Made by a program: the position numbers and the translations under genes. From the NCBI RefSeq assembly GCF_000708205.1, contig NW_014575557.1:62001-126000 (forward strand): a stretch of DNA of 64,000 nucleotides. The letters run 5' to 3'. The DNA comes from Mixia osmundae IAM 14324 (Eukaryota > Basidiomycota > Mixiomycetes > Mixiales > Mixiaceae). Each line of letters starts with the position of its first letter. The stretch's first letter is position 1. The notes below the pieces were generated by a model. That model saw only the letters and a program-made list of their open reading frames with translations, searched no databases and was not told where the DNA came from. Shown piece after piece: positions 1 through 12,631 of the stretch.

Positions 1-3000
1 TGGAAGACGTCGAGATTTGAGACCGCAACATCGCTAAAATCATTGAAAGCTGCGAGCGTGATCGTTTTGCCGAAATTGACATTGTTGAAGAACGTGCCCA
101 AGGCCGTGACCTGCAAAGCAGGCGTGTGCAAAAACCAATCGAAGCTCGGATTGTGCAGCAAGAATGTTGCAAAGCGATCGAATGCAGCCTCGTCAGTGAT
201 GGTAACGGTACCCGAGGTTATCAAGCTTGGAATCGAAGTGACGGCAAACGCGCAGAGGTTAGGCAAGGCGATAGTAGCAATGGTTGCGCCATTCCAATCG
301 ATGATGACTTGGTCAGGGAACGCAATCGCGGCATCGAATGGTCCGGTGTCGCGCAGAGTACCGACAATGCCCGCCAAGAAAGAAGTGTCAGTGAACATGT
401 TGATCGTGGCGGAAAAAGCCTGCAAGACTGCCTGATCGACAAGTCTCTGCACAATCGTCGGGCCAACTGCGCCAATGAGATACAATGCTGTGCTGTCTGT
501 GATCGTCGGGATGTTGAATTGGTTAAAGTCAAGCGCAGTACCATAGTCGTCGAGATGAACCTGAGATTGAATCGAAAGGCTGACATCGAGATTTTTGAGC
601 GAGTTCAGAATTGCGCCAAAGACGTCAAACTGGGTTCCGCTCACGCATGTCGGCGCTGCCGTGTCGACAGCAGTCGAGATCGAAGTCGCTGTGCTCTCTA
701 GACCAAGAACATAATTGAATTGATCGACTAGAGGCCCCAAGTCGACATTGTTCTTGGCAGCCTGTGCCACTAGCAGTTGAATGATAGTCTTAGGGTCAAG
801 ATTAAAGTTGAATGGTAGCTGTCTGCTCGTGATCTGCGTATGTCCTGCGGCGGTAATCACCGGGTCAAGATTTGGTTGTGTAATGTTGCCCAGCTGCAAC
901 GGCGGCGTGGTCAGGGGATACATGGCGAACGCGTCGACAGCATTCAGATTGATAGCCGCAGTGAACGGATTGTCAAGATTGAACGTCGCCTGCGCAATTC
1001 CTGTCTGGACGATGTCAAGAGGGAATACCAGGTTGGCTTGAGTGATCAAATTCTGCATAAGAGGGGGAATGACGGTGCCAAGCTTGATGGTGGACAGAGC
1101 CTGCTTCAGAGAGTCGATGGGAGTGGTGTCAGCGGAACCAATAATGACCGTCGACGATGGTATGCCCTGCACAAAGCTGCGCAGTCATGTCAGAATCAAT
1201 CATCAGATCTGAAGATGACTGGCACACTTCTCCAACAGCATCTGACCGACTGCAACGGCTGCGTCACCCTGGGGTGAATAGTGTACCGCGGTTGGTACCG
1301 TGTTCTGATCCGGCACCAAGACGAGATTGGTGATATCGGCCGTGCCAATCGCCGTATTCATAAAGGTAAGTCCAAATGAGACATCGCCTGTTCCGATCGT
1401 GATCTCTGATGGATTGAAGATGTGGGCATTGACATTGATCTGCAAATAATCCGGATAACCATGAAAGACGTCGAGGTTTGAGACTGTTGCCGGCTGAGCA
1501 TTCAAGCCTTGCAAGCCTGCAATCTCTGTCGTCACTTGGAATGGAATCTCGTTGATGTTGAGGGCCCCGACAGCAGTCTGCGCAACGGTGCTAGCGGTGC
1601 CATGCAGGACGAACGATTTGTTGACCCCATCAGTCGTATCGGTCAGGAACTGTGAGAAGGTCGCATGCTGATTGCTATAGGTCGGATCGACGGCAAAAGG
1701 CACGTTTTGAAATGCCAGAGTAAGTAAGCGCGCTGTCACATCTGTTGTCGTAGGAATCTGTGGCACAGTGATGAGCGCAAAGTCGGTGCCGGCATCTTGC
1801 GATACGATATTTGTCGAGGCAGCGGTGATATCAAGCGGGAAAGCGAATGGCAGCTGGAAGGCTGCAACCGTGTTCGATGTCGAGAACGACGGAGACCAGG
1901 ACGTTGCAGTCGTGAACAGAAGCGTAAGCTGATTGAGAGTGATAGAATTAATAATCTGAAGACTGGCCGCAGCAGGCAAAGTCACAGGAATCGCAAGCGC
2001 CTTGATGCCATCGTTCAGCCATGTGACGCCATCTGGCCCGGCCGTGACACCGTGCACCAGCAACTGTGCTGGAACTCCGTGCACAAAGCCATTGAATATT
2101 GTTGAGACGTCATCAAGACCTTGCTGGGTCGTCTGTGGTATGAGTCGCCCCGCAAGAGGTAGCTGAAGTGTTCCCTTGGGCGGCAAGACAAATGCAGCTG
2201 TGCTTGCTGCAGGCCCAATGTCTGTAGCTCCGAATGTGTTTTCAAACGCAATGGTTGAAAGCTGAACGCCCACGCTTGCAGGGTTCGTCAGCGTAGTTTG
2301 CAGAGTCAATGTGATGCCGCCCGCCGGGTCGTTTGCGGGTAGATCGAAGGAATTGATCAGCACGTCGCCAATGAAGCTATCCATGCCTGCAAGCACGACA
2401 GTCTTGCTAATGCTGACGCCAGGCACAGAGATGCCGAGAGCAGTGATGTCAAGATTCTGGCCAAAAATCTCCCAGGTGAACGACTTTTCTGTCAAAAGGT
2501 AGCTAGTAAAATCGGTAAGGTGTCCAACGTCTGCAACACTGAATGCAGCCTGCAAGTTGAGTGTCGCACCTACATCGCCGACGAGAGAGACGTCGGGCAT
2601 AGCGATTTGTCCTAATGGCGCGCCATTCCAAGCGACTGTCAGGCCTTGAGGAAACGAGATGACTGCGTCGAAAGGCCCAGATTGGGTGATCGAGCCAGTG
2701 AGACCAGTGCCGAACGAGTTGAGCATTGGGTTCGTTATCGTCACGGTATCGACCGCAAGTACCGCGCCATCTACGATCTTCTGCACGATGGGCAACGCGA
2801 GAACCGGCAGCAGCAAATTAAGCGTCTGATCCGTGACAACTGGGACGTCAGCCTGCAGAGAACAATCAGCACGCTTCCTCGATAGATCAGCGGAGCATGC
2901 CTGAGAGTACGTAAGATCGGTCGTGAATTGACCGATCGAGACGACAGAGACGAGCGCGACATTGACAGTGAGTTGTTTGAAAGCTGTGTCGACATACGTA

Positions 3001-6000
3001 GGCAGGTCGAATCTGTTCGTGGTCAGTCAGGCACGACAGAAAGTCCGAGTACTCACCCAGTGTATAAGTTACGCTTATGGAGTCGGTGCTGAGCACGCTC
3101 AGGTCGATGTGGATCTGTCAAATACGATGCATGGCGCCCAGTCATGGATCCAGAGACCTTGCCTGGCGCAACCAAGAGTTCGTTGAGACTACTGGCACCG
3201 AAGTCCGCCCATAGTGTGGCGTCGTCCTCATCTTCTTGAGGCATCGCACGCTTGACCTTGCGAGTGCCAGGTCCGCTGGTTGGTACATACTCGTAGCCGC
3301 CGAGCTGCACGATACCGTCGATATAGGCTGGATCTAAGCCCGCTTCCACAGCCAATTCTCGTAGCAGCGAAAAGATATCTGGCGGGTAAAGATTCAGGCC
3401 AAACGGCAGAGCTGGTGAGATCGTTGCAGTCTTGCCGCCCGCTATGAAGTTCGTGTCCGTCACGATGGAACCCAAATACAAACCGCGAGACGTTATGTTG
3501 CTCTGAATATTGGTGATGTCTAACACCGAAGTGAACGGATTCTGGAGCGAGACGGTCGCATCAGCTATGTTGTCTGCGAAATTTGTCGTTGGTAGCACTG
3601 TAAGCGCAGCATAATTGAGCAGTTGTGTCTGCAAGCCGCCAAGGGTCGCGTTGAGCTGCAGCGCCATAAATGCCTGCTGCAAGGAGTCGTAAGGACTTGA
3701 TCCATTGTAGCCGCCTATGCTCAGCTGTGAGTCAAGGCCTTGCGTGAACCGATTTAGGGTATCGAGTGCGGTAGGGTTATTATTCGCCTCAAATTGGCCA
3801 ATCGATGTGTGTGTCTGGTATCCTATCGACAGCGACAAAGATGGCAATATCGTCCTGCCAAGGAAGTCGCCATTCCTAAAGAGCTGGAATGTTACATCAC
3901 CGACATCAAGCAACAAGTTAGATGGGTTCGTGAGGCCAACAAGAATGTTGAGCTCGATAAATTCTGGCGTACCACCTGTCACATCGACCGACAGAATAAG
4001 TGTGGGCGCTGTCTGAAGTAGCTGCAGTCCGATCAAGCCGGCAGGTACGTAGAAATTGACTGGGTTGAGAATGATCTCGCCGATTGGTGTAGACGTCGTA
4101 GCAGTCGTTGTGCCCTGCTGTATTATTAGCAGGAGTCAGAGATGGAAGGATGTTGCTTACGTTGAGGAAGAAGGAGCTACCATTGGTCGCAGTGAAATCT
4201 TTCTGGAACTGACTGTAAATCAGATGGCCTTCATACGTATCGGGAACAACCAATGGCGAAGGCGGCAAGATCAACGCAAGTGTACCCGTGGTAAAGCCGG
4301 CATTTACGGAATTAAGAATGGTCGTCGCTGCGCCTGTTACACCTTGCACTTGGGCAATATTGGTATAGTTCTGAACGATCGTAATCTGCGCAGCGACTGC
4401 TGAGATATTCAAGCTGAATCCGAATGGGAGGCCGATGCCAGCCATCAGGTTATTGGAAGCAGCAGTAGGTTGATATGATGTCGGTGCACCTGGAAATGTC
4501 AGACTGAAAGTCTGGATTTGAATGTCTTTGATCGGATTGAGAGGTCCGGTAGGCGATTTGAGGGGCACGATGAGCTGGAGCGCACGTATGCCCTGATTGA
4601 GCCATGCAATCGAGTCTCCGTTGGGTAGCGTAACGCTACGGCCGACGGCAGTCACCAAAGTCGAGTCGCCATTGACGTAATTAGTGAATAATACGCCAAG
4701 TTGGGCAAGAGCGGTCTGGTTACCGGCATACGATAGTAATCGACCAGTCAGCGGAAAGCTGTTGAAGCCCGACGTGAGATTGACAAACTGGCTGGTCTGT
4801 GCTGGCCCCAGATAGAGGTCCTGATAGAAGAGATCGACCATGAGTGTGCCTACTTCGACACCAAAGGCGCTGGGGTTTGTCAGCGTCGTAACGACGTCGA
4901 GTGTGATGCCGCCCGCCGGATCATCGCCTGGAAGCTGAAAGTCTGCAATAGCCACATTCGTGAAATTGGCCATGCCAGGGAGGGTCAGATCTTTGACAAA
5001 CTCAAGGTCGCGCGTGCCAAGGAAGGAGAAAGCCTTTGCCTGGACGCTGCCTGAGCGCAAGCGCCATGTGAAGGCCTCTTGCGTGATCCTGTAAAAGCCT
5101 CAGCCAAGGCCACATCCGCAGTCATCTACCCACAGATATTCTGCAAAGCGACCAAAGCCTGCTGCGTCCGTAATGGTGAAGAATGTCTCCTGATGAATCC
5201 GGCCGTGACCGGCTGCTGCACCCAGATATTCGAGTGGAAAGGTGCCTAGCATGAGCTCTCCCATATTGTCGGGATTGATCCAGTACACCTCAACAGGCCG
5301 ATGGAAGAAGATATGCGCCGGAAAGATGCCTGTCTTAGTCGCCTCGCCATCCAAGGTAAGCGCGAATGAGTCGTTGGCCAGGAATGTCAAGTTACTATAC
5401 CACCGCATCAGCTTCGATCCATTACACTATAGGATGCGCACGAGGTGTAGATGTGCAGAACCGAAGTGTGCAATGCGTGCTTTGCGATTGCCTGGAGAAC
5501 CGGGAACACGGCTGCGCGGCACGTTAGCAGACGATGTAAATGGCAGGCGCAACTTGCTGATGAGCACGACAACCTGCATACTGCATAAGCTATGTCTTTA
5601 CTACAAGCTTGTCAGACCCACGATCACTATAATCGGCAGAACAGCAAGGCAGAGTACTTTGCATTTCGTGCTTCGGTAGAGCGGCTTCTTGGCGTATGGC
5701 GTACCTTAGTCTCGCAAATCAGCATGCGAATGCTACAAGCATTTTGAGGCAATCTCACCCATAGCCGCGAGAAGACCGATCGGCATGCCGGCGCGGTAAG
5801 CCTTGTCAAGATCACCTGACCGATTGGAGTAACCTGACTCGGGCATCGATGAGAGAGAATCGCCGCGGCTATGTGTAGGCGAGATGTATTTGCCCGTTGT
5901 GCCGTTTTTGCGACGGGCGGAAGCCGTCAAGGGGGCAGTCGAGCCGCTCGCCGTCGATCCATTTCGGGAATGCGTTGGTGTGCGGAAGTCAGAGCTGCCT

Positions 6001-6174
6001 TTGAGTGTGCCTGATCCGCTGCCGCTGGCTTCAGGGGAGCCTGTCGATGCTGGCACATTGCCAGCTCTCGAAGAAGCTGCACCATAGTGGATGTAACTGC
6101 AGCATCGACGAATCAGTGGCCGACCCCGCTTTTGCCGCCGAGACAAACCCATCATCGCCTACTGTGGTGGCCAT
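1..6174 (-). CDS. Giant DUF3712 repeat membrane protein (3' end outside window)
   Basis: Multi-exon gene running off the left edge. The likely start is the ATG at 6174 (a second ATG lies at 6155). A Ser/Gly/Pro-rich cytoplasmic N-terminus is followed by a basic stretch and one hydrophobic segment around 5640 (core CKVLCLAVLPIIVIV), then a long extracytoplasmic part. That part repeats a beta-rich module with the signature LTNPS after DPAGGITL, seen near 4870 and 2250; a third module fills 1-1170. This matches fungal DUF3712 proteins, whose function is poorly known; a remote relation to LEA-like vacuolar proteins such as yeast Tag1 is only a guess. Introns I can place on frame and consensus are 5089-5133, 4118-4160, 3115-3157, 3013-3056 and 1177-1227; the two around the membrane segment (5400-5760) are less certain. 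The frame is open from 1176 to base 1, so the C-terminus is missing. At least about 1,850 residues are in view. Confidence 0.82.
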
Positions 6175-6758
6175 ATCGTGGAATCCTCAGTTGTATATTT
6201 GAAGCCTGAAAGGCACCGATACTGTCGTGGAAACCGCCTGTCAAGCAATCAGTGATCCCACATGCATTCCAATACCGAGCAGTGCCAGGCCGTCGTATGA
6301 GCCCGCACAGCTTTTGCAATCGACTGGAGACCGCCATGTCAATGTCAATGATGTGCATGGTAGAGTCGTGACATGCGCGTGCACACACTGTGTCTTCGCT
6401 GTCACTCTTGTCTCTGCTGCTCACGCCGCTGTCTCTGCACAATGCTGAAGACGAAGAAACCAGACGACGGCAAGGACGCTCCCCAAAAAGCGGAGGGCCG
6501 TTACGAACGCGAGACATCGATTCTCGAGGCATATCGGCGGATTGTAATGCTCTTCAACAGTTTGAAAGAGATCCACTATGCGAGCATGCGAAGGAGTGAG
6601 ACACCCTTCCCGGTCTTGGGCAATGATAAAGGATCTGCAAATGAACGATGGGCAGATCAAATCGGTCACGTAGTCCAATTCCCCGTATTTTTCGAGATTT
6701 GGGACTCGCTGATCTCGACAATTGGAGCACACGCGCGTAGCCAAGCTTTGGGGTGCGA
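6175..6758. promoter_or_regulatory. Intergenic stretch upstream of the DUF3712 gene
   Basis: This 584-base gap lies between the PXA gene stop and the DUF3712 gene start, both on the minus strand, so it should hold the DUF3712 promoter and the PXA 3' end. Short frames exist on both strands, but none has a family signature or clean splice pattern. I see no clear regulatory motif. Confidence 0.4.
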
Positions 6759-8127
6759 TCACCCTGGCAACGTCAAAGTCGGGCAGAGTGTGCCCGCAAA
6801 TGAGTCCAGAAGCAGCATGATGAGGTGTACGTTGCATGCGTGTGAGCTGAATGGGTCGAGCAGCCCGTGACCCAACGCAGCAGATCGCTTTGCTGGCAAC
6901 ATGTCGTGGAGTATGCGCGCCGTGACAAGGGCTGCTGTGCATGTGAGCTGTGACCGTTTGAGCTAGCAATTGGCGTACGAGGAATTGCTTCACCAAGAAG
7001 CAGGGCTGCTTCTGTCCGCAGAGTGACCTGCTGCTCTGCAGTCGGATCGATTGCGGGCGGGGGCGGATGTCCATCAGGAAAGATGGCTTCTGTTGCGATC
7101 TCAACCCAACGAACGAGCTGATCTGGCGAAAAGACGCATTCCGCAAGCAGGTAAATTAGCACCCTTTCAAGCCGTCAGCGTGGTGACTGAGAGCCAGCAA
7201 AGCTTACTGATCTGTCGCCGAACCACCCAGGGTAAAGATTGCATCAATAGCAGACACAGCGGTGACTGGTGAAGCGTATTGCGTACAAAGCATTGTGGTC
7301 AAGAGGGTCAAACTTGGTCGATGGAGGGCGTAACGCCGCGTCGACATTCTCACTCGACCGCCCAAGATTTGGACGCGCAGAAAGCTCACCGCAACAACGA
7401 CCATAGTACAAGCATGCTGAAAGGCCTGCCAGAGCGTATGCTGTGTATTTCGAAGCTTTGGCCGAGGCTGCGCAAGCTTGATTACAGTCTGGTAGAGGAA
7501 CCAAGGCTGAGCGGCGCGGGCGAGAACGTTGGCTAGAATAATCTGGACTATGATGTCCCGCGCGATGGCTTTGACAGCTGGCGAGGTACTCTCTTCGTCT
7601 GGCAGCAAGGCAAGTAGCATGCCATCTACGACATTGTTGAGATAGGCAGCCTCGACGAAGTCGGGCAACTTCGAATCGGTCGAGAGCGATGATGTGATCC
7701 CCAAATGAGGCTGCAACGTATTGAATACTTGGTCTACTGACTCCGCTTGATGTGCATAGGCTGTGCATCTTCTCGAACAGGCTTCGTGATAGTCTCGTAC
7801 GTGAACATCGACTAGAGTTGGGAGCCTGCAGTATACGAGCTCGGGCAGGTCAATTGAGCTGCAAGCTCGCTCAACTTCCCGCAGAACGTCGACGAGTACT
7901 CTTCTGAGCTCCCATACGAATTCCTTGTCTCTACTGAGCTTGCCGTACCACGGCAAAACATGCTCCCGTAAGATAAGTGCGAGCAAGTTGTATAGAGGTC
8001 GATCGAGCCGCTCGCCCAGTCTACGGTTGCGCAGCAGTGGAGGTAGCTCAATCTGCGAGCAGCTCTGTGCGTGTGGCGATGCCGAGGGTGGCCATAGCAG
8101 CCTATACAGAACAGCGTCTGACAGCAT
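6759..8127 (-). CDS. PXA-domain (PX-associated / sorting-nexin-type) protein
   Basis: Three exons (8127-7208, 7163-6979, 6934-6759) join in frame to 426 residues. The introns are 44 nt each with GT-AG ends. The protein is mostly a PXA domain: basic/aromatic N-terminus, ILREHVLPWYGKLSRD around residue 50, LVDVHVRDYHEA near 110, a long helical middle, and the closing LLDPFSSHACNVHLIMLLLD near residue 400. PXA domains occur in endosomal sorting nexins (Mdm1/Snx13 family) and in stand-alone fungal proteins such as fission yeast Pxa1; this protein shows no PX or RGS domain, so it resembles the stand-alone type. The likely place of action is endosomal or ER-contact membranes (inference). The start ATG at 8127 is the first in frame. 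Confidence 0.8.
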
Positions 8128-8730
8128 GCGAATTCATTTAGCCTGAAGCGCCAAAGCTATCAATATTTAGTCTCAGGCTACTCATTGCGGCAGATGTGCA
8201 TATGGCTTCAACACTCGATCTGCAGAGATCCTCACGACTTTGATCACTGCAGGCCCACGTGAACACTCATGATTTTCAGGTCATTGCTCGTCAACATCCA
8301 AGCTCAGTCAGGAGGTAGCACAGTGTCGATAGCGCGCCTGCGCAGCGAATCATCGTGGTGTCTACTATGCATGCGTTCCAGGCATGGCAGCTTATGTCTG
8401 AGATGGGCGAGAAGCTACGGTCAAGCGCTGACTGATGCGATGACGCGCGTGTTCGCAATTGCAAGCGAGCAAATTCGCGTGCGACGACGCGCATACGCTG
8501 GTTGCAATTGTCTCACGACGCTCTGCCACAACTCATGGCCTGCAGCGGCAAAAATCGTGCGCAGCATCGCAGCAAAAGTACTCGCTACGTGGGTCGAACA
8601 CGTGACCGTCGGTTCCCATACAAGATCGAAGACCGATATGCTACCACTACAACAAGCGAGCCAGTTTGTGCGAGAAATGCACCATAAGGCGTATATATAC
8701 CTTGACTCATAAGGACAAAACCTTCTAGGA
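8128..8730. promoter_or_regulatory. Promoter region of the PXA gene
   Basis: This 603-base gap separates the kinase stop from the PXA start, both minus strand. It contains two CACGTG palindromes (8256-8261 and 8599-8604); the second reads GTCACGTG on the minus strand, the core of Cbf1/bHLH sites. A palindromic GTATATATAC sits at 8691-8700. A 147-codon plus-strand frame (8269-8712) shows no domain and I do not call it a gene. The motif roles are inference. Confidence 0.35.
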
Positions 8731-10173
8731 TCAGTGATCTGGCGCCGGCCTCTTGCGCACGCGCAAGCCGCGACGCATAGGGGCTAGCAAAGGCTCTGTG
8801 GTGTACTCCGCAGGCGCAGAGCAGTTGACAAGAGCCGACTTGGCGCACGCATCGTGAATTCTGCTCTGCGTTAGCACAGTCGCCTGATCAGTAGCAAGGA
8901 TCTTACACGAGATTGCAGCGTTGGCATTGTAAGTAGGGACAAGTAAGAGTGATTCTGCTCAAGCAAATGCCGCAACTCGGGACCGGCTTTGCGATAGAGA
9001 GCAGCGGCTGTTGCGTGGCGAAGGCATGTGTCTGCATCTGTACTGATCGAGATGGATTTGCCGTATTTGCGACGCCAATCAATGCGCTAGCTTCTGTCTG
9101 CCGCGGATTGGGAGTAGGATCGCGCGCGTCTGGTAAAGCTCGGCTAGGACATGTAGTTTCATGGGCATCGCGTATCAGGTGGAGACGTTCGATTTCGCGC
9201 AAGGAAATGAGGACGTAGCGAATATCAGGTCGCTTGACCGGATCGGGTACGCAACAAGCGAGGACGAGATCGACAAAGCCATCAGGAGCGTCAGGACCAC
9301 AGCGCTGTCGTACCTCGTTGGAATCTAGTGTATAGTCTGAGTTGCGACGAAAGGCGCGCTTAGATCCGACGAGCGTTCGAGCGCCAATCTCGGCGAGGAT
9401 AACGCCGAGCGAGAAGACGTCGGTTGCCAGATCAAACTCGTGTCCCATCATCATCTCGGGTGACATGTAACCGTCTGTATGGACATAGAAGTAAGATCGG
9501 TATCATCAGGAGGCGCTAGAGGTACCAGTTCCGCAGTAAGAAAGACGATCACGCTCGTTGTCTGAGCGAGGCGCGATGCGGGCGAATCCGAAATCGCCCA
9601 GCTTCAGGGCGAAAGAGGAGGTGACGAGTATGTTTTCACCCTTGATATCGCGATGCATGACATTGCGAGTGTGCAAGTACGCAAGAGCACGAGCAAGGTC
9701 GATGGCGAATGCGAGCTTGAGTGCCCATGGCAACGGACGGTCACTGTCTATATATTGACGAAGATTGCCGCCGGCGATGTATTCTTGCACGATCAGTATC
9801 CGTTTGCGATGATCAGTGGTCGTACTACGAGGACAAACACAGAGTCCGATGAAGAGGACAACGTGAGGATGGCGAGAATTAGACAGCAATGTCAATTCCC
9901 TGGCAAAGTACTTCTCGACGTCATATTCCGCAGAAGCGAGGATTTCCTTGAGGGCGACATCCATGCCCAGATACTCTGCTCGATAGACGCGACCTGGGGA
10001 TCGCATGAGACAAGGCATCGTCAAGTAGGCAAGTCTGACCGAAGCTGCCTGAGCCGAGGGTCTTCCAAGTCGGTTCAGGGCTCAGATCCTCATAGCGGAC
10101 CGTCTGGTGATGGGGTCAGCTAAGCCGGGAGCCTGGCGATATGGCGCACATCGAAAGAGCTTTCCCTCTTCAT
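8731..10173 (-). CDS. TKL-type protein kinase with C-terminal C1-like zinc finger
   Basis: Start ATG at 10173 gives a short leader (MKRESSFD), then an intron at 10104-10149, then the kinase domain. Visible motifs: glycine loop GSGSFGRVY (completed across an intron), VALKE lysine, HRDIKGEN catalytic loop, DFGFA, and MSPE in place of APE. The fold and the RDIKGEN loop resemble LIMK/TESK-like (TKL) fungal kinases. After about 100 low-complexity residues comes a half-C1 finger: CGICLSR, then LQCQRCNL, then across a final intron HDACAKSALVNC; the ordered Cys/His spacing argues that this last exon is real. The stop is at 8731-8733. Role is probably signalling; substrate unknown. The segment 10174-10424 between this gene and SRP9 holds an open frame without ATG-to-kinase continuity, so I treat it as spacer. 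Confidence 0.85.
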
Positions 10174-10424
10174 GAGCGGCTACGGCGACTGTGTTGCGAA
10201 GGGAAACGAGTCAGGCCATCTGCATTCTGGTACATCGCCTGAGAATGCTCGTGCGCCTCAACGGAGCGTCTGAGCGGGTCCGTGCTCAGATGGACGAGTG
10301 CACGAGCTGCCTCGACCGTACGAGCAACTGCAGCATCGCGATCTGCTCCACACGTTGACCGACTGCCAGCTGTGCGGCCTGCGCTGGCGGCGAGCTCGCC
10401 CTTGAGCATTATCGTGGCAAGCAG

Positions 10425-10853
10425 TCAGCGTTTCGCTTTGCCAGCCTTTTTCTTCTTTTTCTTGCTAGCATCTACATTAGCTGCTGGTAAGCTAGTGGTA
10501 GCAACAAGAGCAGGCTCTGCAGGCTCTGGTCGGCCTTGCATCTCTGCCATGAGCGTCGCATTGAGCAGATTGAAGCGATTGATGATGGCGCTAGACCGTG
10601 TGCGATATTTGTAGCACTGCATCGCTCTGCGTGAGGAAGCCAGCAGCTTCTACTGATGCAAGCGGACCTTTACGTCGTCAGTGACTTTCAGAATGAGTCT
10701 GCCTTCATGCTTTCGCCATCGTATGCAGTACCGCACCTGCTGCTTGCCATCAGCATGTGCATCAGGTACGGCGGACTGACTCACCTTGTCCGGGCTCTGG
10801 CGGTAGAGATGAACGGATGCAGCAGCAAAAGTCTGCCAGTCTGACGTATACAT
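10425..10853 (-). CDS. SRP9: Signal recognition particle subunit SRP9
   Basis: Small three-exon gene. Exon 1 encodes MYTSDWQTFAAASVHLYR, exon 2 RYCIRWRKHEGRLILKVTDD and exon 3 CYKYRTRSSAIINRFNLL, followed by an Ala/Pro linker and a terminal KKKKKK-rich tail. This follows the SRP9 pattern (W-x2-F, LY, KYRH-type strand, KVTDD, KT/RT). SRP9 pairs with SRP14 on the Alu domain of SRP RNA and slows translation elongation during ER targeting. A longer in-frame start lies at 11048, but ATG 10853 matches the family length. It is head-to-head with VPS36, only 111 bases apart, so the promoter is probably shared. Confidence 0.85.
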
Positions 10854-10964
10854 CCTGAGCAGCTGCACTGACAGATTCCTTCGAGTCGACTGACGGCCAC
10901 CGACGGCCACCGGCACGCGCACAACAGTGCACGGGCGACAGGGCAAGCTCCCGGCCGCACTGGG
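10854..10964. promoter_or_regulatory. Short bidirectional promoter between SRP9 and VPS36
   Basis: Only 111 bases separate the two divergent start codons. The segment contains a small tandem duplication, GACGGCCACC twice at about 10892-10911. No TATA-like box is visible. Confidence 0.45.
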
Positions 10965-12631
10965 ATGAACAGATGGGAACCGTTTGTGTCGACAGTCTCG
11001 AAGCTCCCCGAGAATCTGCTGCCTGCAGAGGACATCCTGCTCCGACAAGACGGCGTAGGACTCTATGACGGGTCAGATAGAGCGCTCACAGCCTTTCACC
11101 CGTGAGCTGACGCTGATTCAGGCGAAATAAAGCTGCAGAACAGACTGACGGACGGCTACATCTCACTACGCATCGACTGATCTACCTACACTATCCTTCC
11201 ACGCCGCCAAATGCCAGCTCGAACGGCAGCATCGACTCGCGCTTATCGAGGGCCTCGTGTGCGCTCGACTTGCATCAGATCATTCAGACCGAGTTCTTCG
11301 CCGGCTTTCTCAAATCCTCACCCAAGATCACTCTCCTCTTACGCCCACGCGCAGATGAGAACCTGACCAGATTAGCACGCAAAAGGACTTGGCAATGTCG
11401 GATCTGTTCGTTCACTAACGCGCTGTCCTTGGCATACGAGCAAGGGCGGTTCCAGACGTGTGGCATGTGCGGCGTTCAGACCGAATCCATCGTGTCGAGT
11501 GAAGCACAGGACGAGCCCGCGCAGCCTGAGCCAGGCGAATGCCCGACGTGTACTTATCTGAACGCGCAGAACCATCTGCGCTGCGAGATGTGTAGTACTG
11601 TTCTGCCAAGGCCGAGGCGACCGTCAGGCGCCGACACCCCGCCAGACATGGCCATCTTCGTCAGACTGTCCTTCCGTCAGGGCGGCTCAAAGCCCTTTTA
11701 TGCCGCGCTCAAAACCGCTCTATCTGCCCGCCAATGGGAGGCCCGTCCTAACATCCCTACAGGCGAGCGAAACGTGGCCACCGTTGGCATCGGTGAGCGT
11801 TCTTCTGCTTCTCGATGGGCATCGAAGCTCAAACTAAGCTGAGCAGACGGTCTACTGAAAGCGATAGATCTTGACAGTAGAGAAGAAGACAGAGGAATGC
11901 AAGATGCGCTACGCGATCTCGAAGCGCTCAAGATTCGAGCTCAAGAAATGATAGGCATGGCAAGGGCAATCAGTGCCAAGCTTACGAAACAGGCAGCAGG
12001 CATGGGCGAAGACGACAGCCAGCCATCAGACGAACAGATTAGTCTCATTCGATCCACGGCTGTCAATCTCGGTCTCCCTGCACCTGCCGTGACGGCAGAG
12101 ATGGTCCGCGATGAACAGCTTTACCATCAGGAGCTAGCGGCCGAGCTCGTCTCCGTCCTGTTCGGTCAGTCAGGGGCACGGCAGCGACCGGTCGTCATGC
12201 GCAATGATAGAGGCTCAAAAGGCATCATCACACTGGACGAAGCTTGGTGCATCTGGAACAGAGCCAGAGGCGTTTCGCTCGTCTCGCCCAAAGACATGAT
12301 GGCTGCCTGCGAATACCTTGACTTAGTGCATGGCCCTCGTCTTCGTACATTTGCGTCCGGCCTCAAGATTTTGCATATGCCGGTGTATACAAATGATCAG
12401 ATCCTGCCTCGCATCCTTGCCGACCTAACTGCGGCTGAGCAATTGCGATCGCGTTCGACGCTGGAGATCGCACAGACTGAGCAGCTCACCGTCACGATGG
12501 CGGCAGAGTTGCTCGATCTACTCGAAACAGAGACTGGACAGCTCTGCCACGACGGCGATCTGAAAGACGGCAAGCGTTGGTATCCCAATCTGATCTTGTC
12601 ACCGTCTGCCGTATCTCAAGGTGCAGGCTGA
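10965..12631 (+). CDS. VPS36: ESCRT-II subunit Vps36 with GLUE domain and two NZF fingers
   Basis: Exons 10965-11071, 11122-11792 and 11847-12631 give exactly 520 codons plus stop. The N-terminal GLUE domain starts NRWEPF and continues DGRLHLTTHRLIYL. Inside it sit two NZF zinc fingers: WQCRICSF...CGMC and CPTCTYLN...CEMC. After a linker come a coiled segment and the winged-helix Vps36/EAP45 region (GIITLDEAWCIWNRARG, LVSPKDMM). Vps36 binds phosphoinositide and ubiquitin on endosomes and builds ESCRT-II with Vps22 and Vps25 for multivesicular-body sorting. The two-finger GLUE insertion is as I recall from budding yeast Vps36; animal EAP45 lacks it. The 3' end overlaps the convergent methyltransferase stop by 16 bases. 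Confidence 0.92.

Noticed and set aside
43-701. Open plus-strand frames at the left edge
   Set aside because: They lie opposite the third DUF3712 module, whose minus-strand frame carries the repeat pattern; the plus frames start with non-ATG codons and lack domains.
6373-6870. 165-codon plus-strand frame overlapping the PXA 3' end
   Set aside because: Non-coding composition, antisense to the last PXA exon, no motif.
8269-8712. 147-codon plus-strand frame with ATG in the PXA promoter region
   Set aside because: Cys/Arg/Ser-rich composition without a domain, and no splice structure; looks like chance.
10170-10409. 79-codon minus-strand frame upstream of the kinase
   Set aside because: At first it seemed the kinase N-terminus, but its only usable donors are in the wrong phase, while ATG 10173 plus a 46-nt intron fits exactly.
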